A stretch of 64,000 nucleotides of DNA from Phlegmacium glaucopus (taxonomy: Eukaryota; Basidiomycota; Agaricomycetes; Agaricales; Cortinariaceae): NCBI GenBank assembly GCA_015039465.1, contig MU130701.1:669509-733508 (forward strand), read 5' to 3'. Positions within the stretch are counted from its first letter, which is position 1; each line of letters opens with the position of its first letter. The position numbers were made by a program, and so were the translations under genes. The notes under the pieces are model-generated. The model was not told where the DNA came from. It saw nothing but the letters and a program-made list of their open reading frames with translations, and did not search any database. This document shows positions 54,405-64,000 of this stretch, in pieces.

Positions 54405-57400
54405 ATGCCATCCGATACTGACACTGGTGCCCTAGACAACAACAGAAATCTCAAGGATGCTAACAACATAATCTGGTATGAATCTGAAACTGACCTAGCT
54501 CCTATGCCACCTGCCAGCAGCACCACTCTCTCCGTCTCTGCTTCATCTGACAACGCTGGGACCAATTCCGAGTCTCTCGCTGATTCTTCGGACTTGCCTG
54601 AAGCTGTTACAGCTTTGAAATCACGTCGGAAGCAGCGAACTTCTGCTGAAATTCTTGACGACATACCATCAGCCCTAAAGGTTAGTGGCAAGCGTGTCCC
54701 GAAACGCTCGTGGAAGTTGAAGGGTTCGGATGGTCCGGAGTATGCAGCGGCTGTGAAGGGTAATCAGAGTATGTCTGGTCACATTGACGAAGACGAGAGT
54801 GATGAGGCTGAAGCACAAGAAAAGGAAACCCACCCGTTTTTCAAAGGAAAAGGTACATTGATGAAATTTTATACATTAACATAAATATTGAGCTTCAATA
54901 TTGCAGTTGCTAAACCTAGTGGTACCACATCTGCCAATGCAGGTTCTAAATCCAAAGGTGAGCGCTAATCAAGTACCAATCTGATTTTAAACTAATTCCT
55001 ACTATTCTATATATTGCAGTTGCTAAACTGGGCCCAGTGGTACCATGTCTGCCAAAACCAAGAACATGGGTCCTAAATCTAACGGTGAGTGCTACTCACA
55101 GTACCAAAATGTATTACTAATACTATTCTACATAGTGAAAGGTGCGAAAACGGCCAGCAGCAAGAAGCGCAAATGCGCTGAGTCAAACACACAGTACCGC
55201 CCCGATAAGCTGGGAAAGGCGGAAAATGGGGGAAAAATCCGCCCAGCTGCAAAGATACACAATGCTGTTGCAGGGGAGGTGGGTAATGGCGAGGATAATA
55301 CTGCTGATGATGAGGAAGGTGATGATGAAGATGATGAAGATGAAGAGGAAGAGGAAGAGGATGCAACTGCACAATATGAAAAAATGTGCGATGAAGTCCA
55401 GCATGACCACCAGGTAATATTCATTAATTTTCTTTAATTGCATTGTTTGTTGACCAGCACATAGGCCCCACGCAAGCATAATCACCATGGAAATGATAGG
55501 CGCACCCAGGATATCAGGCTTATCTTCACAGCCGGTACCAGGACTGTTGATGGTGAGCTATTGAAGGGACACTGGTGTGAAATCTGCAAGTGAGTCACTT
55601 CTCACAGCCATAATATTAAATACTTTATAGTCTCATATTTTATATAGGAAAGTCAAAAAATTATCTGATGACTCATGTTTCTTTATGGGTGGTGGGAGTT
55701 CACTTCGCAAGCATATATCACGGTACATTCCAGTTTCTTACTAATTTATGCTTGATATCATGTAATAACCTAGGAACTGGGGATCTCATGGAGAACAATA
55801 TCTTAAGAAATGCAAGGCAAGTAAAATTGAACCCCACCCTCGAGCTCTCGCTATCAAGATTGAAGAAGAGCAAGAAGAAAAGATTGATGGCTTCCTCAAA
55901 CCAGCTCCAAAGTGGACGAAAGAGGGACTTCTTGAGCATATTATTGAATTTGTTGTTGTTGATGATCAGGTGTTATTAACATGTTCCTTATTATATTATA
56001 TACTAATTGGTTGTTTTAGCCCTTCACCATTGTTGAGAAAGGGCCTTTTAAGGCCATTTTAAAGTTTCAGCGTCCATCAACAAAAGATTCTGATATACCT
56101 GGCCGTTCCAAAATTACAGAAGAAATTATGGAGAAGGCTAAAGTTGTAGAAGCTCGTCTTCGAAAGAATTTTGAGGTTTTCCATCTTTTATTTAATACTA
56201 TCTAAATTTCTAAAATAATTATTCAGACTTTACCTGGTCAGATCTCCATAACATTTGATGCTTGGACATCTGGATCACAAGATCCATATCTTGCTGTTAC
56301 TGGCCATTATATTGATGCGCCACCTGGTAAACCTCAGGATTGGACCCTCAAGTCTGAGGTTTTAGGTTATACTGAAATTGAAGGTGATCATGGAGGTGCT
56401 AATCTGGCTTCAGTAATTCTTCGGGTGGCAGATAGATATAAAATTCAGAATAAGGTAAGTCTATATATATTCTATTTAATTTTTATTCTTATAATTCTCT
56501 CTCATAGCTTGGCTGGGGTACATCTGACAATGCATCACCTAATGATAAGGCAATGAAGGTACTTGAACGTGTGCTTGATAAGCCTGGAAGGCAATGGAAA
56601 GCTCGTTATAGACGTGTACGGTAAGTTATTTTACATTGATTAGGGATGGATAAATCTAATAAATCATTTATATTGTTAGTTGCATGGAGCACACAGTTGT
56701 TCTTGGTGCACATTCATTTCTTGATGAAGTAAGTCCCTGCCTTCCAAGAAACAAAAAAAGTACTGCTGGTGGTACTGTTACTGTTGAAGATATTGATGAT
56801 GATGATGAGGTCAATGATGAGGCTGCTGAGGATTGGACTCTTGATTGGGATGCTCTTGATATGCTTTCTGATAATGAAGCAGTTGATGAAGCTATTGAAT
56901 TTGAGCCAGGTGACGTTTTGGGGAAGGCACTTGCATTGATATCTCAGGTATGTGATTCAAACAATATTAAGTTGAATTATTACTAACACTATATTAGATC
57001 CGTTCATCTCCTCAGGCAAAGAGTTACTTTGCGAAAGTGTGTGTTGAGGAGGGTTTGAAACCTCTTGAACTTATAAAATGGGTTCGCACTCGATGGGGTT
57101 CCATGTTTGACCTTATTGATCAACTCATTCTTGATAAACGAGTAAGCCTTCTCACTACTATTTATATCATATTTATATCTGATTATTCAAGGCTGTCAAT
57201 AAATTCTGCCTTGTAGCAGATACCTGTGGACAGGTTCCTAAGCTGCAGAACAAAGCTTACTCAGACTATTATTTAACATCAGCAGAGTGGACTTTGCTGG
57301 AATTAATGAGAGAAGTTCTTCAGGTTCATTTTATTTTTAATATCATCACTTGTTGTTTAATTTTGTAAATTTAGGAACCCCGAGATGCACAAGCATCCTT

Positions 57401-58383
57401 TTCATCTGAAACTGCTCCTACTGTTTGGCGTACTATTCCAATTCTAGAATGCCTTCAAGAACATTGGGAAATTATGGCAAAAACCTCAAAATTTCGGCCT
57501 GTGAAACTAGCAATTGAGAAAGGATTGGCCAAATTAAATAAATGGTATAAGGCTATTGACAAGACTGATGTATATTTTATCTGCTTGGGTGAATTTTATC
57601 TTTATCCTCTTGTTCTGTTTCTATATATTTACTATTACTTCCAGCACTGGACCCTCGTTTCAAGCTTGCATATGTTAAGCGTAACTGGGACTCTCAATAT
57701 TATGATGCTGGATATAAAGCTTTGGAAGAAGTGGTATGTTGTTAATTTTAGGATTTTATTTTTTTATTATTGTTAATCTTTTAATTGATTTCTCTAGTTT
57801 GACCAGTATCAAGATGCTGGTGGTCCCTCTACTAAAAAGACACCGACTACCTCTTCCAGTACAAGCAGTAAGTTTCAATCCAGTTTGTTTTATTATTTAT
57901 GCTTACTATCTTTCTTTAGATTTTCCTGTACCAAAGAAGGGTTATGCATCATCATGGATGAGGGCCTCAATTAACTTACGTCTTCAAGATGATCAAGCCC
58001 TCCAACAGAATGTTCACCAAGAGCTTCTTGACTATCTCAAAAGTCCTTTGGAGTCTGAGGATTGTGAGCCTGTCCGTTGGTGGGGTGTGAGTGTATTTTC
58101 TATCATTTTAATTAGTATTTAATGGTTATTCTAGTATCATGCTGTTCAGTATCCAACGCTGTCTCAAATGGCTCATGACTACTTAGCCATTCAAGGATCA
58201 TCAGTATCATCTGAAAGGGCCTTTTCAGCAGGAGGAAGAACAGGTACTGTGGACAGGAATCAGTTGGGTACTAAGACTTTTGAAGCTCTTCAGACCTTGA
58301 GAAGTGCTTATAAAAATAAGGTAGTTAGTGCATTAGAAGAAGCTACTGCAGCTGCTCCTAAGGAGTGGGCTATGGAAATATAG
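54405..58383 (+). CDS. hAT-family transposase
   Basis: Seventeen exons: 54405-54852, 54907-54957, 55136-55413, 55465-55589, 55648-55722, 55774-55969, 56020-56175, 56227-56454, 56508-56620, 56680-56947, 56998-57141, 57192-57323, 57375-57588, 57645-57733, 57798-57867, 57920-58086, 58150-58383; 995 aa, no stop. The N-terminus is acidic/basic and disordered. A BED-type zinc finger follows (GHWCEICK ... LRKHISRNWGSHG). The DDE core starts SITFDAWTSGSQDPY (first D) and GTSDNASPNDKAM (second D), with a large helical insertion. The C-terminal dimerisation domain has YPTLSQMAHDYLAIQGSSVSSERAFSAGG. It excises and reinserts the element. A possible extra exon at 55019-55083 duplicates exon 2 but breaks the frame, and is skipped in this model. 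A degenerate copy lies at 47465-48530. Confidence 0.92.
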
Positions 58384-58574
58384 TTTATACTTTGTTTCTT
58401 ATATTTAAATCAAATTGTTTTTGGATAAATGGTTCTTATGGTTCAAACCAGTTCTGAACCAGAACTGAACCAAGAGAACCGGTTCTGTTGGTTCTGTTCT
58501 GGTTCTGGTTCTGGTTCTGGTTTTCCTAAGTGGTTCTGGTTCTGGTTCTGAGAAAGTGGGTCCTGAACCGAACT

Positions 58575-58596
58575 GAACTGAACTTCGGCAACCCTA
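58575..58596 (-). repeat. Right terminal inverted repeat of the hAT element
   Basis: Perfect complement of 51735-51756. Preceded by GGTTCTGG subterminal repeats (58430-58560) that also occur at the orphan end at 2298-2469. Confidence 0.95.
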
Positions 58597-58604
58597 CAAA
58601 AAAC

Positions 58605-59036
58605 CACTGGAAACCGGAAACTAAATTGACAAATTGCTGATGGACTACTAGAACCTTCTGGTGAGAATATTTTTTGAGCTGGAATTATATGAATGACTTC
58701 TCTTTTACAAGGTATTGCAAGAGAGATAAGGAAGCCTTTCTTCTATGATTTTATGTCTATGAAAATTTTCATCATGATCATATATTCTAGATATTTTAGT
58801 ACAGACGCTCGGTTTTGACGCTCCGGTTGTCAGCCAAAAAAATACATGGTATTCGACAAACTTGTACATCATCAAGAAACCAAGCAGATCCATTCGTCCA
58901 TCTATATAAAGTTAATTACTGTCCATCATTATTAGCGTTGCATTTCTACTGTGATGAAAGTATCTAAATAAAATGTATCCTGAACCGGGAGAAATATGTA
59001 TGATATCTGAGGAACTCTAACCCCCCAAGGATCTTT
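58605..59036. other. Gene-free stretch between hAT element and thioesterase gene
   Basis: Probably the 3' untranslated region of the thioesterase gene on its right part. A 62-codon minus frame (58705-58893) has no motif. Confidence 0.5.
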
Positions 59037-60047
59037 CTAACGGTGTTTATGCCCTGTATTCAAATCCTGGCCATTGGCGAGCAATACAGGTTCTGTACTG
59101 GGTATAGGCTCGCCCATTGCCTTACGCAGCTGTCCGGAATTTAAAAGCTTTGCATAGCGAGGTTGTACAAAGGTCGCTGATGCTTCGACGAGTATTGTTC
59201 CATTCAAGTCTTCTACATGACCGGAAACGATGGCTTTTCGGCCTTTAACTTGTTCAATGCGGGTTTTGATCACCACGAACTGAAAAAAATTATTGATTTA
59301 TGAGTGGGATACAAGACGGCGAAATAGAAAAGATGACGAACCTGATCAGCCATTGTCGGTGCACGATAATTTAAGGTTAATAGTGCGGTGACGCCTACTT
59401 TGTCTGGGAGGTTACTTATGGCCTGAATTAAGAAAGAAAGAATGTGAATATGAATTGTGAATGTATATGTTGGCGACAGTACGTACCGTCCTCCCAAGTG
59501 ACTCATCCAAAAGGGTTGAAAGAAGGCCTCCATGAATTATACCGTCATGACCACACAAACCCCGACCCAGGTGTAAAAAGACAATACTCTCCGACTCATC
59601 CTTCTTAACGCGTATCAACGGGAACAACGACAATTTACCCGGACCTCTCAATGCACCAGCCGTTAAACTGTTCACCCTTCTTTCCTCTGGATAGTGCTGA
59701 TATGGACGAGTTTCATACCACTCGTTGGCATCTTCTCTATTCCGTAAGGTGTTAAGTGCTGGAAGAGTTTGTAGTTTCTTTTCTAAACTTGCGGTATATT
59801 CTAGAGATTCGGGAGAATCCGGATTTGCAGGAGGTCCTGGGGAGACGCGAGGAAACAAAATTGAGAGTGGGGGTGGAGGATATATGGCTCCTAATGTGCC
59901 TGCTACGACTGATGAGAGAGCGACTGCCGAGAATGTTATAAACGGACGCCAACGACGTTGGGAAGCCGGATGAGATGGCGTCGAGAACGAACGGACGGTG
60001 TGCATAAAAGCATTTGTTCGCAGCCTCCTCAACAAGGTCGAAGACAT
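59037..60047 (-). CDS. Mitochondrial hotdog-fold acyl-CoA thioesterase-like protein
   Basis: Exons 60047-59487, 59422-59342 and 59279-59037 encode 294 aa. The N-terminus MSSTLLRRLRTNAFMHTVRS is a typical mitochondrial presequence, followed by one membrane segment (FITFSAVALSSVVAGTLGAI). The C-terminal half is a 4HBT/PaaI-type hotdog domain: CGHDGIIHGGLLSTLLDESLGR (conserved HGG and catalytic-helix acidic residue), VGVTALLTLNYRAP, VVIKTRIEQVKGRKAIVSGH. Family members hydrolyse acyl-CoA or other thioesters; the substrate cannot be told from the sequence. The open frame extends upstream to 60176, but the presequence fits the start at 60047. It shares a 162-bp promoter region with the methyltransferase gene. 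Confidence 0.85.
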
Positions 60048-60209
60048 GTTCAAAGCCCTTTGAAGGCGGTGGAGAAACCGACTCGAGGTATGGGAGTCAG
60101 CAGCAGAATCATATGGCTGTGAAAAAACCGGTTCGGGACGAAACGGCAGCCGGCCACAATTCCCTAAAGAACTCAATCGACCTTTTACATAATCTACAGA
60201 TCTCCGAAA
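60048..60209. promoter_or_regulatory. Shared divergent promoter region
   Basis: 162 bp between the start codons of the thioesterase (-) and methyltransferase (+) genes. No specific site recognised. Confidence 0.5.
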
Positions 60210-61469
60210 ATGTTGCTGCTACCAACGTCTTACCTGCCTCCAATAAGAGATATTGGAATTTATCCTTTAAAAACTCTGAATGATGCACTATATTATCTAC
60301 GGCAAATATACAATCCAGAGGTTCGAGGCTCTCGCCGTCGTCGACCCCACTCCCTTACAAACGCACTAAGCGTGCCAGATAATGCCCCGCGGATATCTAG
60401 AGAGCTAGACACACTTCGAACCGACGCTTTTGAACGAAGCTATGCAATAAAATGGCTAACAGCTCTCATTTCACAACTTGGCAACAACAATTCATATCCG
60501 GATTCTTCTCCTACACAGGAAGACTTACAACCCTCAACGGAAGATTTGATGCAAAGTGCCGCATCTCTCCTGGCTATCTGTGCAGGTACAGCTTCTGCTG
60601 GGGTGACCGTACGACAATTTGTCTTTGAAAATGCTGAGGATGACACCGACTTGTTGTTGATCAAAGTTGAACTAGTGGATGCGCCATTGGATAACCACGA
60701 TTATAGGAGTATGGGCGCTCAGACTTGGGGCAGTGCTTGTATCATGGCCGAGATGATTGTCGAGCACCCTACGCAATTTGGTTTTCATCAACCTCAACCT
60801 CACCTCTGCAGAAAGGACGACGCTGAACCCTCGACCTTCCGCTGTCTTGAACTTGGAGCAGGCACCGGCCTCGTCAGCTTAACAATAGCCAAGATGATGC
60901 AGAAATCACTCCTTTCAATGAAAACCAAACTCGAAGTCATAGCCACCGATTATTATCCCTCCGTTTTAACAAACTTAAAAAGGAATATTTCCTCCAACTT
61001 CCCCTCTGAATCCTCCTCTTCCGCGTCTAGGCTTCGCATTTTAACTCAAGCTCTGGATTGGTCTACATTCAGCTCCGAAACCACTCACGAACCTGTGTTT
61101 GAAACACCATTCGACCTCATCTTGGGAGCCGATATCGTCTATGAACCGCAACACGCTCCATGGATCAAGTCTTGTCTCACAAAACTCCTACGGAAACCAT
61201 CTTCTACTACTACTATTACCTTATCCTCCGATATCAAACAACCAACATTCCATCTAGTCATTCCCTTACGCACAACACATACCTTGGAATCTGATTCTAT
61301 CGAACAAATTTTTCCTTTCAACAATCACGAACGATCAAATTCAAACGGAAACAGCACAGAGTTGGTCATCAAACATAAGGATATCGTAGTTTGTGATGCA
61401 GAAAATGGGAAAGAAGGCGAGGATGTCGAGTATGCATATTACAAAATAGGTTGGGGGTGTGTGCCTTGA
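60210..61469 (+). CDS. Family-16 (lysine) methyltransferase
   Basis: An intronless gene of 419 aa. SAM-binding motif I is RCLELGAGTGLVSLTIAKM, and EVIATDYYPSVLTNLKRNI is the acidic-loop motif II. PFDLILGADIVYEPQHAPWIKSCLTKLL matches the DxxY region of the Methyltransf_16 family. Motifs further upstream (GAQTWGSACIMAEMIVEHP, like the TGxxxWxxAxxLA of the family) also fit. Relatives methylate lysines of translation factors or other proteins (EFM/METTL21/FAM86 types); the exact target is unknown. A Ser/Asn-rich insertion (NNHERSNSNGNST) near the C-terminus is unusual. The first in-frame ATG was used. Its stop lies 91 bp from the convergent GCN2 stop. Confidence 0.88.
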   Translation: MLLLPTSYLPPIRDIGIYPLKTLNDALYYLRQIYNPEVRGSRRRRPHSLTNALSVPDNAPRISRELDTLRTDAFERSYAIKWLTALISQLGNNNSYPDSSPTQEDLQPSTEDLMQSAASLLAICAGTASAGVTVRQFVFENAEDDTDLLLIKVELVDAPLDNHDYRSMGAQTWGSACIMAEMIVEHPTQFGFHQPQPHLCRKDDAEPSTFRCLELGAGTGLVSLTIAKMMQKSLLSMKTKLEVIATDYYPSVLTNLKRNISSNFPSESSSSASRLRILTQALDWSTFSSETTHEPVFETPFDLILGADIVYEPQHAPWIKSCLTKLLRKPSSTTTITLSSDIKQPTFHLVIPLRTTHTLESDSIEQIFPFNNHERSNSNGNSTELVIKHKDIVVCDAENGKEGEDVEYAYYKIGWGCVP

Positions 61470-61560
61470 AAATACCACCAGCAACATTCACATAAAAATA
61501 CAGGGGGGGTAGACAGAAAGGAATCCATGAAAGATTTTCTTTTTTTTTGAAAGTCATTTT

Positions 61561-64000
61561 TTAGATAGACAGTAACTGGGCCCGATCTTCACGAACTGCG
61601 AATAGTAGGATATAAGAATGGCCTTCTGCTTTACGTTTGATAGCAGCTTCACGGACGGTCAGAGCATAATTAATTTGCGGTTGCTGAAACGTAGCTGCAA
61701 GGGTTTTCCAAGCTTCTTCCTCTGTGATCCATGAAGAGGTTCGAGTCATAGCTTCAAACTGGGCAGGAGCAACGTCAACCGCCAAAACTGGCATGCCATT
61801 CTGGAAAGACGTTTTGATAGCGACTGCTTTTTCGAACGCTTTATCAAGGAAAATTTGTCGGACCGGTTTGCGTTGTTTTTTCTGGTCTGGCAGGACGAGA
61901 TGGACCTCTGGGATGACGGCTGTATCCTTCAAGACCGAAAGGCTAGGGGCCGTTTCGAGGAGGTTCTGGGCACCAGATGTCGTCGCATCCACGCGTTTCT
62001 GGTCTGCAATTTGATGTTGTAACCAGCCTACCAATTCCTGGCGCGACACTAAATGAAAAATGATGAGATATCAATGAGAAAGTAATCAAAAGCGAATATA
62101 TTCATACGATCAACTTCCGTTCCTTTCAATATACTCTTCACTTTGAATGCGGGAAGGTTCCTTACGTTACGAGCACGGGGATAGACGGTGAACCTGAGTT
62201 ATCAATGTTCAGGCTTTGTTACTAGACTCCAAAAAAAAAAAACGAAAGACTTACAAAATCCCTTCTCGCGCACATATGTCCAGATGATTCTCATGTTCAG
62301 CATCAGGTAATCCAGATTCATACATTAAATCCGCACTGATATTGTGCTGCCATAAAAAGGAAACAACTTCCAGACGATCTTGAAGATATCCAGCGTGGTA
62401 AGACACAACATAGACATCACATCGTCTCGGACTCCAGAATCCAAAAGATCTTTCTTCTTTGACGAGGGTCTTGATGGAAGCACTCTGGTAAGACGCAAGA
62501 GCCGCAGTGATCTTCTCGACTGCTATCTGTATGCCCAAAGCGCAGATCGGTTCTGGTTTTAGTTTGAGTTGTGATAAGCGAGAGATTAGATTGTCATAGC
62601 TAAACAAATTGTGGTATAAGTCAAAATAACACAACATGAAAATTTCATATTTTCCTCACCGGCCGCCTGCAGCAAGTACGTCAGTATGTTTGTGGCGCCT
62701 CACAACTTCAACAAGGATTCCATCCTTGAAATGGGTGTGGTGGCTTCCTAACATGAGGGGGTGGAAGAAGATTGGACGCTTAATGTTGGCGGCATGAGCA
62801 TATTGTATCGTAGATCTGATTTCTTTGATCGCAGGCTGCATCAGAGTCGCTAGCGTAGGTGACACCTTCTCCAATCTCGCCAGAATATCATCAATGTCCT
62901 CCTCTACGTGGCACATATACGGTATGAGTACGGTTCAAGAAATGAAATAAAGAATAAAATCACTGACCGACTTCAGATAAGAGCTCCAATTCATCAACTG
63001 TACTTCGTAAAAGTCCCTTTTTTACGAGCAATGCACGTTTCTGAGAGGGTGTAGATTTGGATTGAAGGATAATCTCCGTGACAGAGCTACGCGCATCGGC
63101 TGTGACTCGATTCAACGCAATTTCGACCACTGCATTTGGCAGTCAGTATCGAATCTTTGAGAATTTTTTTGTAAAATGACGAACACTTGGAATGAGAAAT
63201 GTGGATATCATAGTGTTGCGCCAGGTTCGGAAAGCTGTCCAAGCAATCACTTGCAACGGCGATGATTTCTACACTAGCTGCAACAGGACCGTATTCAAGA
63301 TCTGGAGTGATAATGTCAAACACAGCCGCCTTCAGGACTTTTGGGTGACCCGCGACAGGGCTAGGAAAAAAAAAACCCCTAAGCCAGTTTTCTACAACAC
63401 GATGGTATAAAAATCTTACTTTGGACGAAAGACATTGGTGATATGGAAACGTTTGATCCTCTTAATGTTCCCTCGAGCAGCGAGTCTGGCGAATGGCACC
63501 AGGATGTTGTTCGGCAACGTCACAACGTCACCATGTCGATCGATGAAAGTAGCTTGACTCTTTTCTTCCTCGGGGTCCAAGACCGGCATCAGCAAAGGCG
63601 GCTCCATATCAACGGCCCCATGAAGATGGAAAATAGCCGCAAGACGATCTTGAACCGTGTTGTTTAAGGAAGCATATTCCGGTGGATCGGCTTCCATGTC
63701 ATAAAGATAAGCTCTCGAAGGGCGAGGAGGCTGTTTGAATAGAGAGTTCAAGACCGTCTGATGATGAGGAGAGTCGGGTTTGGCTTTAAAAAGGCGTGTA
63801 AATAATAATTCAACGAATATGAAAAAATGAAACCAACCCATCATACGCAGGGCTCCTTTGAAATATTCGTCTTCCAATCTTGAGGGCAACAAGGAACTCT
63901 GCGACAGCTCAAGCGCAGTAGGTCGTTTGTCAGGTTCATGCTGTAAGAGCAGGGTGATTACTGTCATAATGAACATAAGTAAAAAAAGGGATCAACGTAG
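61561..64000 (-). CDS. GCN2: GCN2 eIF2-alpha kinase, C-terminal part (runs off the window)
   Basis: Partial gene; exons in the window 63960-63838, 63783-63420, 63360-63185, 63129-62972, 62901-62660, 62599-62255, 62193-62108 and 62048-61561. 63961-64000 is intron, and the kinase domain proper lies beyond the edge. Visible are the end of a kinase C-lobe (HEPDKRPTALELSQSSLLPS), then a HisRS-like domain (HLHGAVDMEPPLLMP, ITNVFRPNPVAGHPKVLKAA, AAGGRYDNLISRL) and the C-terminal dimerisation/ribosome-binding region to the stop. GCN2 senses uncharged tRNA and stalled ribosomes and phosphorylates eIF2-alpha under amino acid starvation. Junctions were chosen by phase; the exon 63360-63185 needs the donor AAGT/GTTCGT to keep the frame. 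Confidence 0.9.

Larger units (their letters stand above)
51735..58596 (+). mobile_element. Complete hAT DNA transposon with captured gene fragment
   Basis: 6862 bp. The ends are perfect 22-bp inverted repeats beginning TAGGGTTGCCGAAGTTCAGT (51735-51756 and 58575-58596) and are flanked by a perfect 8-bp duplication CAAAAAAC (51727-51734 and 58597-58604). Subterminal GGTTCTGG repeats lie in both ends. Inside are an intact transposase gene (54405-58383) and, upstream on the opposite strand, a broken host-gene fragment (51978-53811). Because the duplication is perfect, the whole unit, including the fragment, was inserted in one event. It looks young and possibly autonomous. Confidence 0.95.

Noticed and set aside
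60014..60283. 89-aa plus-strand gene before the methyltransferase
   Set aside because: It overlaps the thioesterase start and methyltransferase start in other frames and has no recognisable content.

Overview
The window is nuclear DNA of a filamentous basidiomycete, most likely an Agaricomycete. The evidence is the many short (about 45-75 bp) introns, a secreted laccase, a crinkler/fungal-kinase gene, a DIRS-like retroelement whose gag, reverse transcriptase and recombinase reading frames are typical of mushrooms, and TE-borne gene families of mushroom genomes. All exon models were built by hand from splice sites, reading phase and family knowledge; nothing was searched against a database.

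Layout. 1-3.66 kb is repeat-rich and has no host gene. 3663-7169 is a complete Tc1/mariner element with TA target duplication, 51-bp inverted ends, an intact three-exon DD34E transposase and an intact convergent four-exon second gene coding for an AT-hook protein. 7.36-21.45 kb is an ordinary gene block: laccase (-), XPF/Rad1 nuclease (+), ribosomal protein eL8 (-), head-to-head with Elongator subunit Elp6 (+), and an uncharacterised repeat-containing protein (-). 22.3-23.1 kb holds two MITEs, followed by a crinkler-N plus kinase gene (-). 25.48-29.55 kb is a DIRS-like retroelement (-) with a frameshifted tyrosine recombinase.

29.6-51.7 kb is a 22-kb transposon graveyard without host genes and nearly free of CpG. 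It holds two solo-LTR families, hAT-like MITEs (one pair moved as a composite), a foldback element, deep nesting, degenerate tandem arrays in both orientations, and a strongly T-depleted 1.5-kb core between near-identical inverted arms.

51735-58596 is a complete hAT element with perfect 22-bp inverted ends and a perfect 8-bp target duplication. It has a spliceable 995-aa transposase frame and carries a broken host gene fragment (HAM1-like). A decayed relative lies at 47.5-48.5 kb. 59.0-64.0 kb returns to host genes: a mitochondrial hotdog thioesterase (-), head-to-head with a family-16 methyltransferase (+), then the 3' part of GCN2 kinase (-), which runs off the right edge.

The host genes cover DNA repair (XPF), translation and its control (eL8, Elp6, GCN2), secreted oxidation (laccase) and mitochondrial thioester metabolism; they show no shared pathway. 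The strongest candidates for something new are the two-gene Tc1/mariner element, the hAT element with captured gene, the composite MITE and the T-depleted core.
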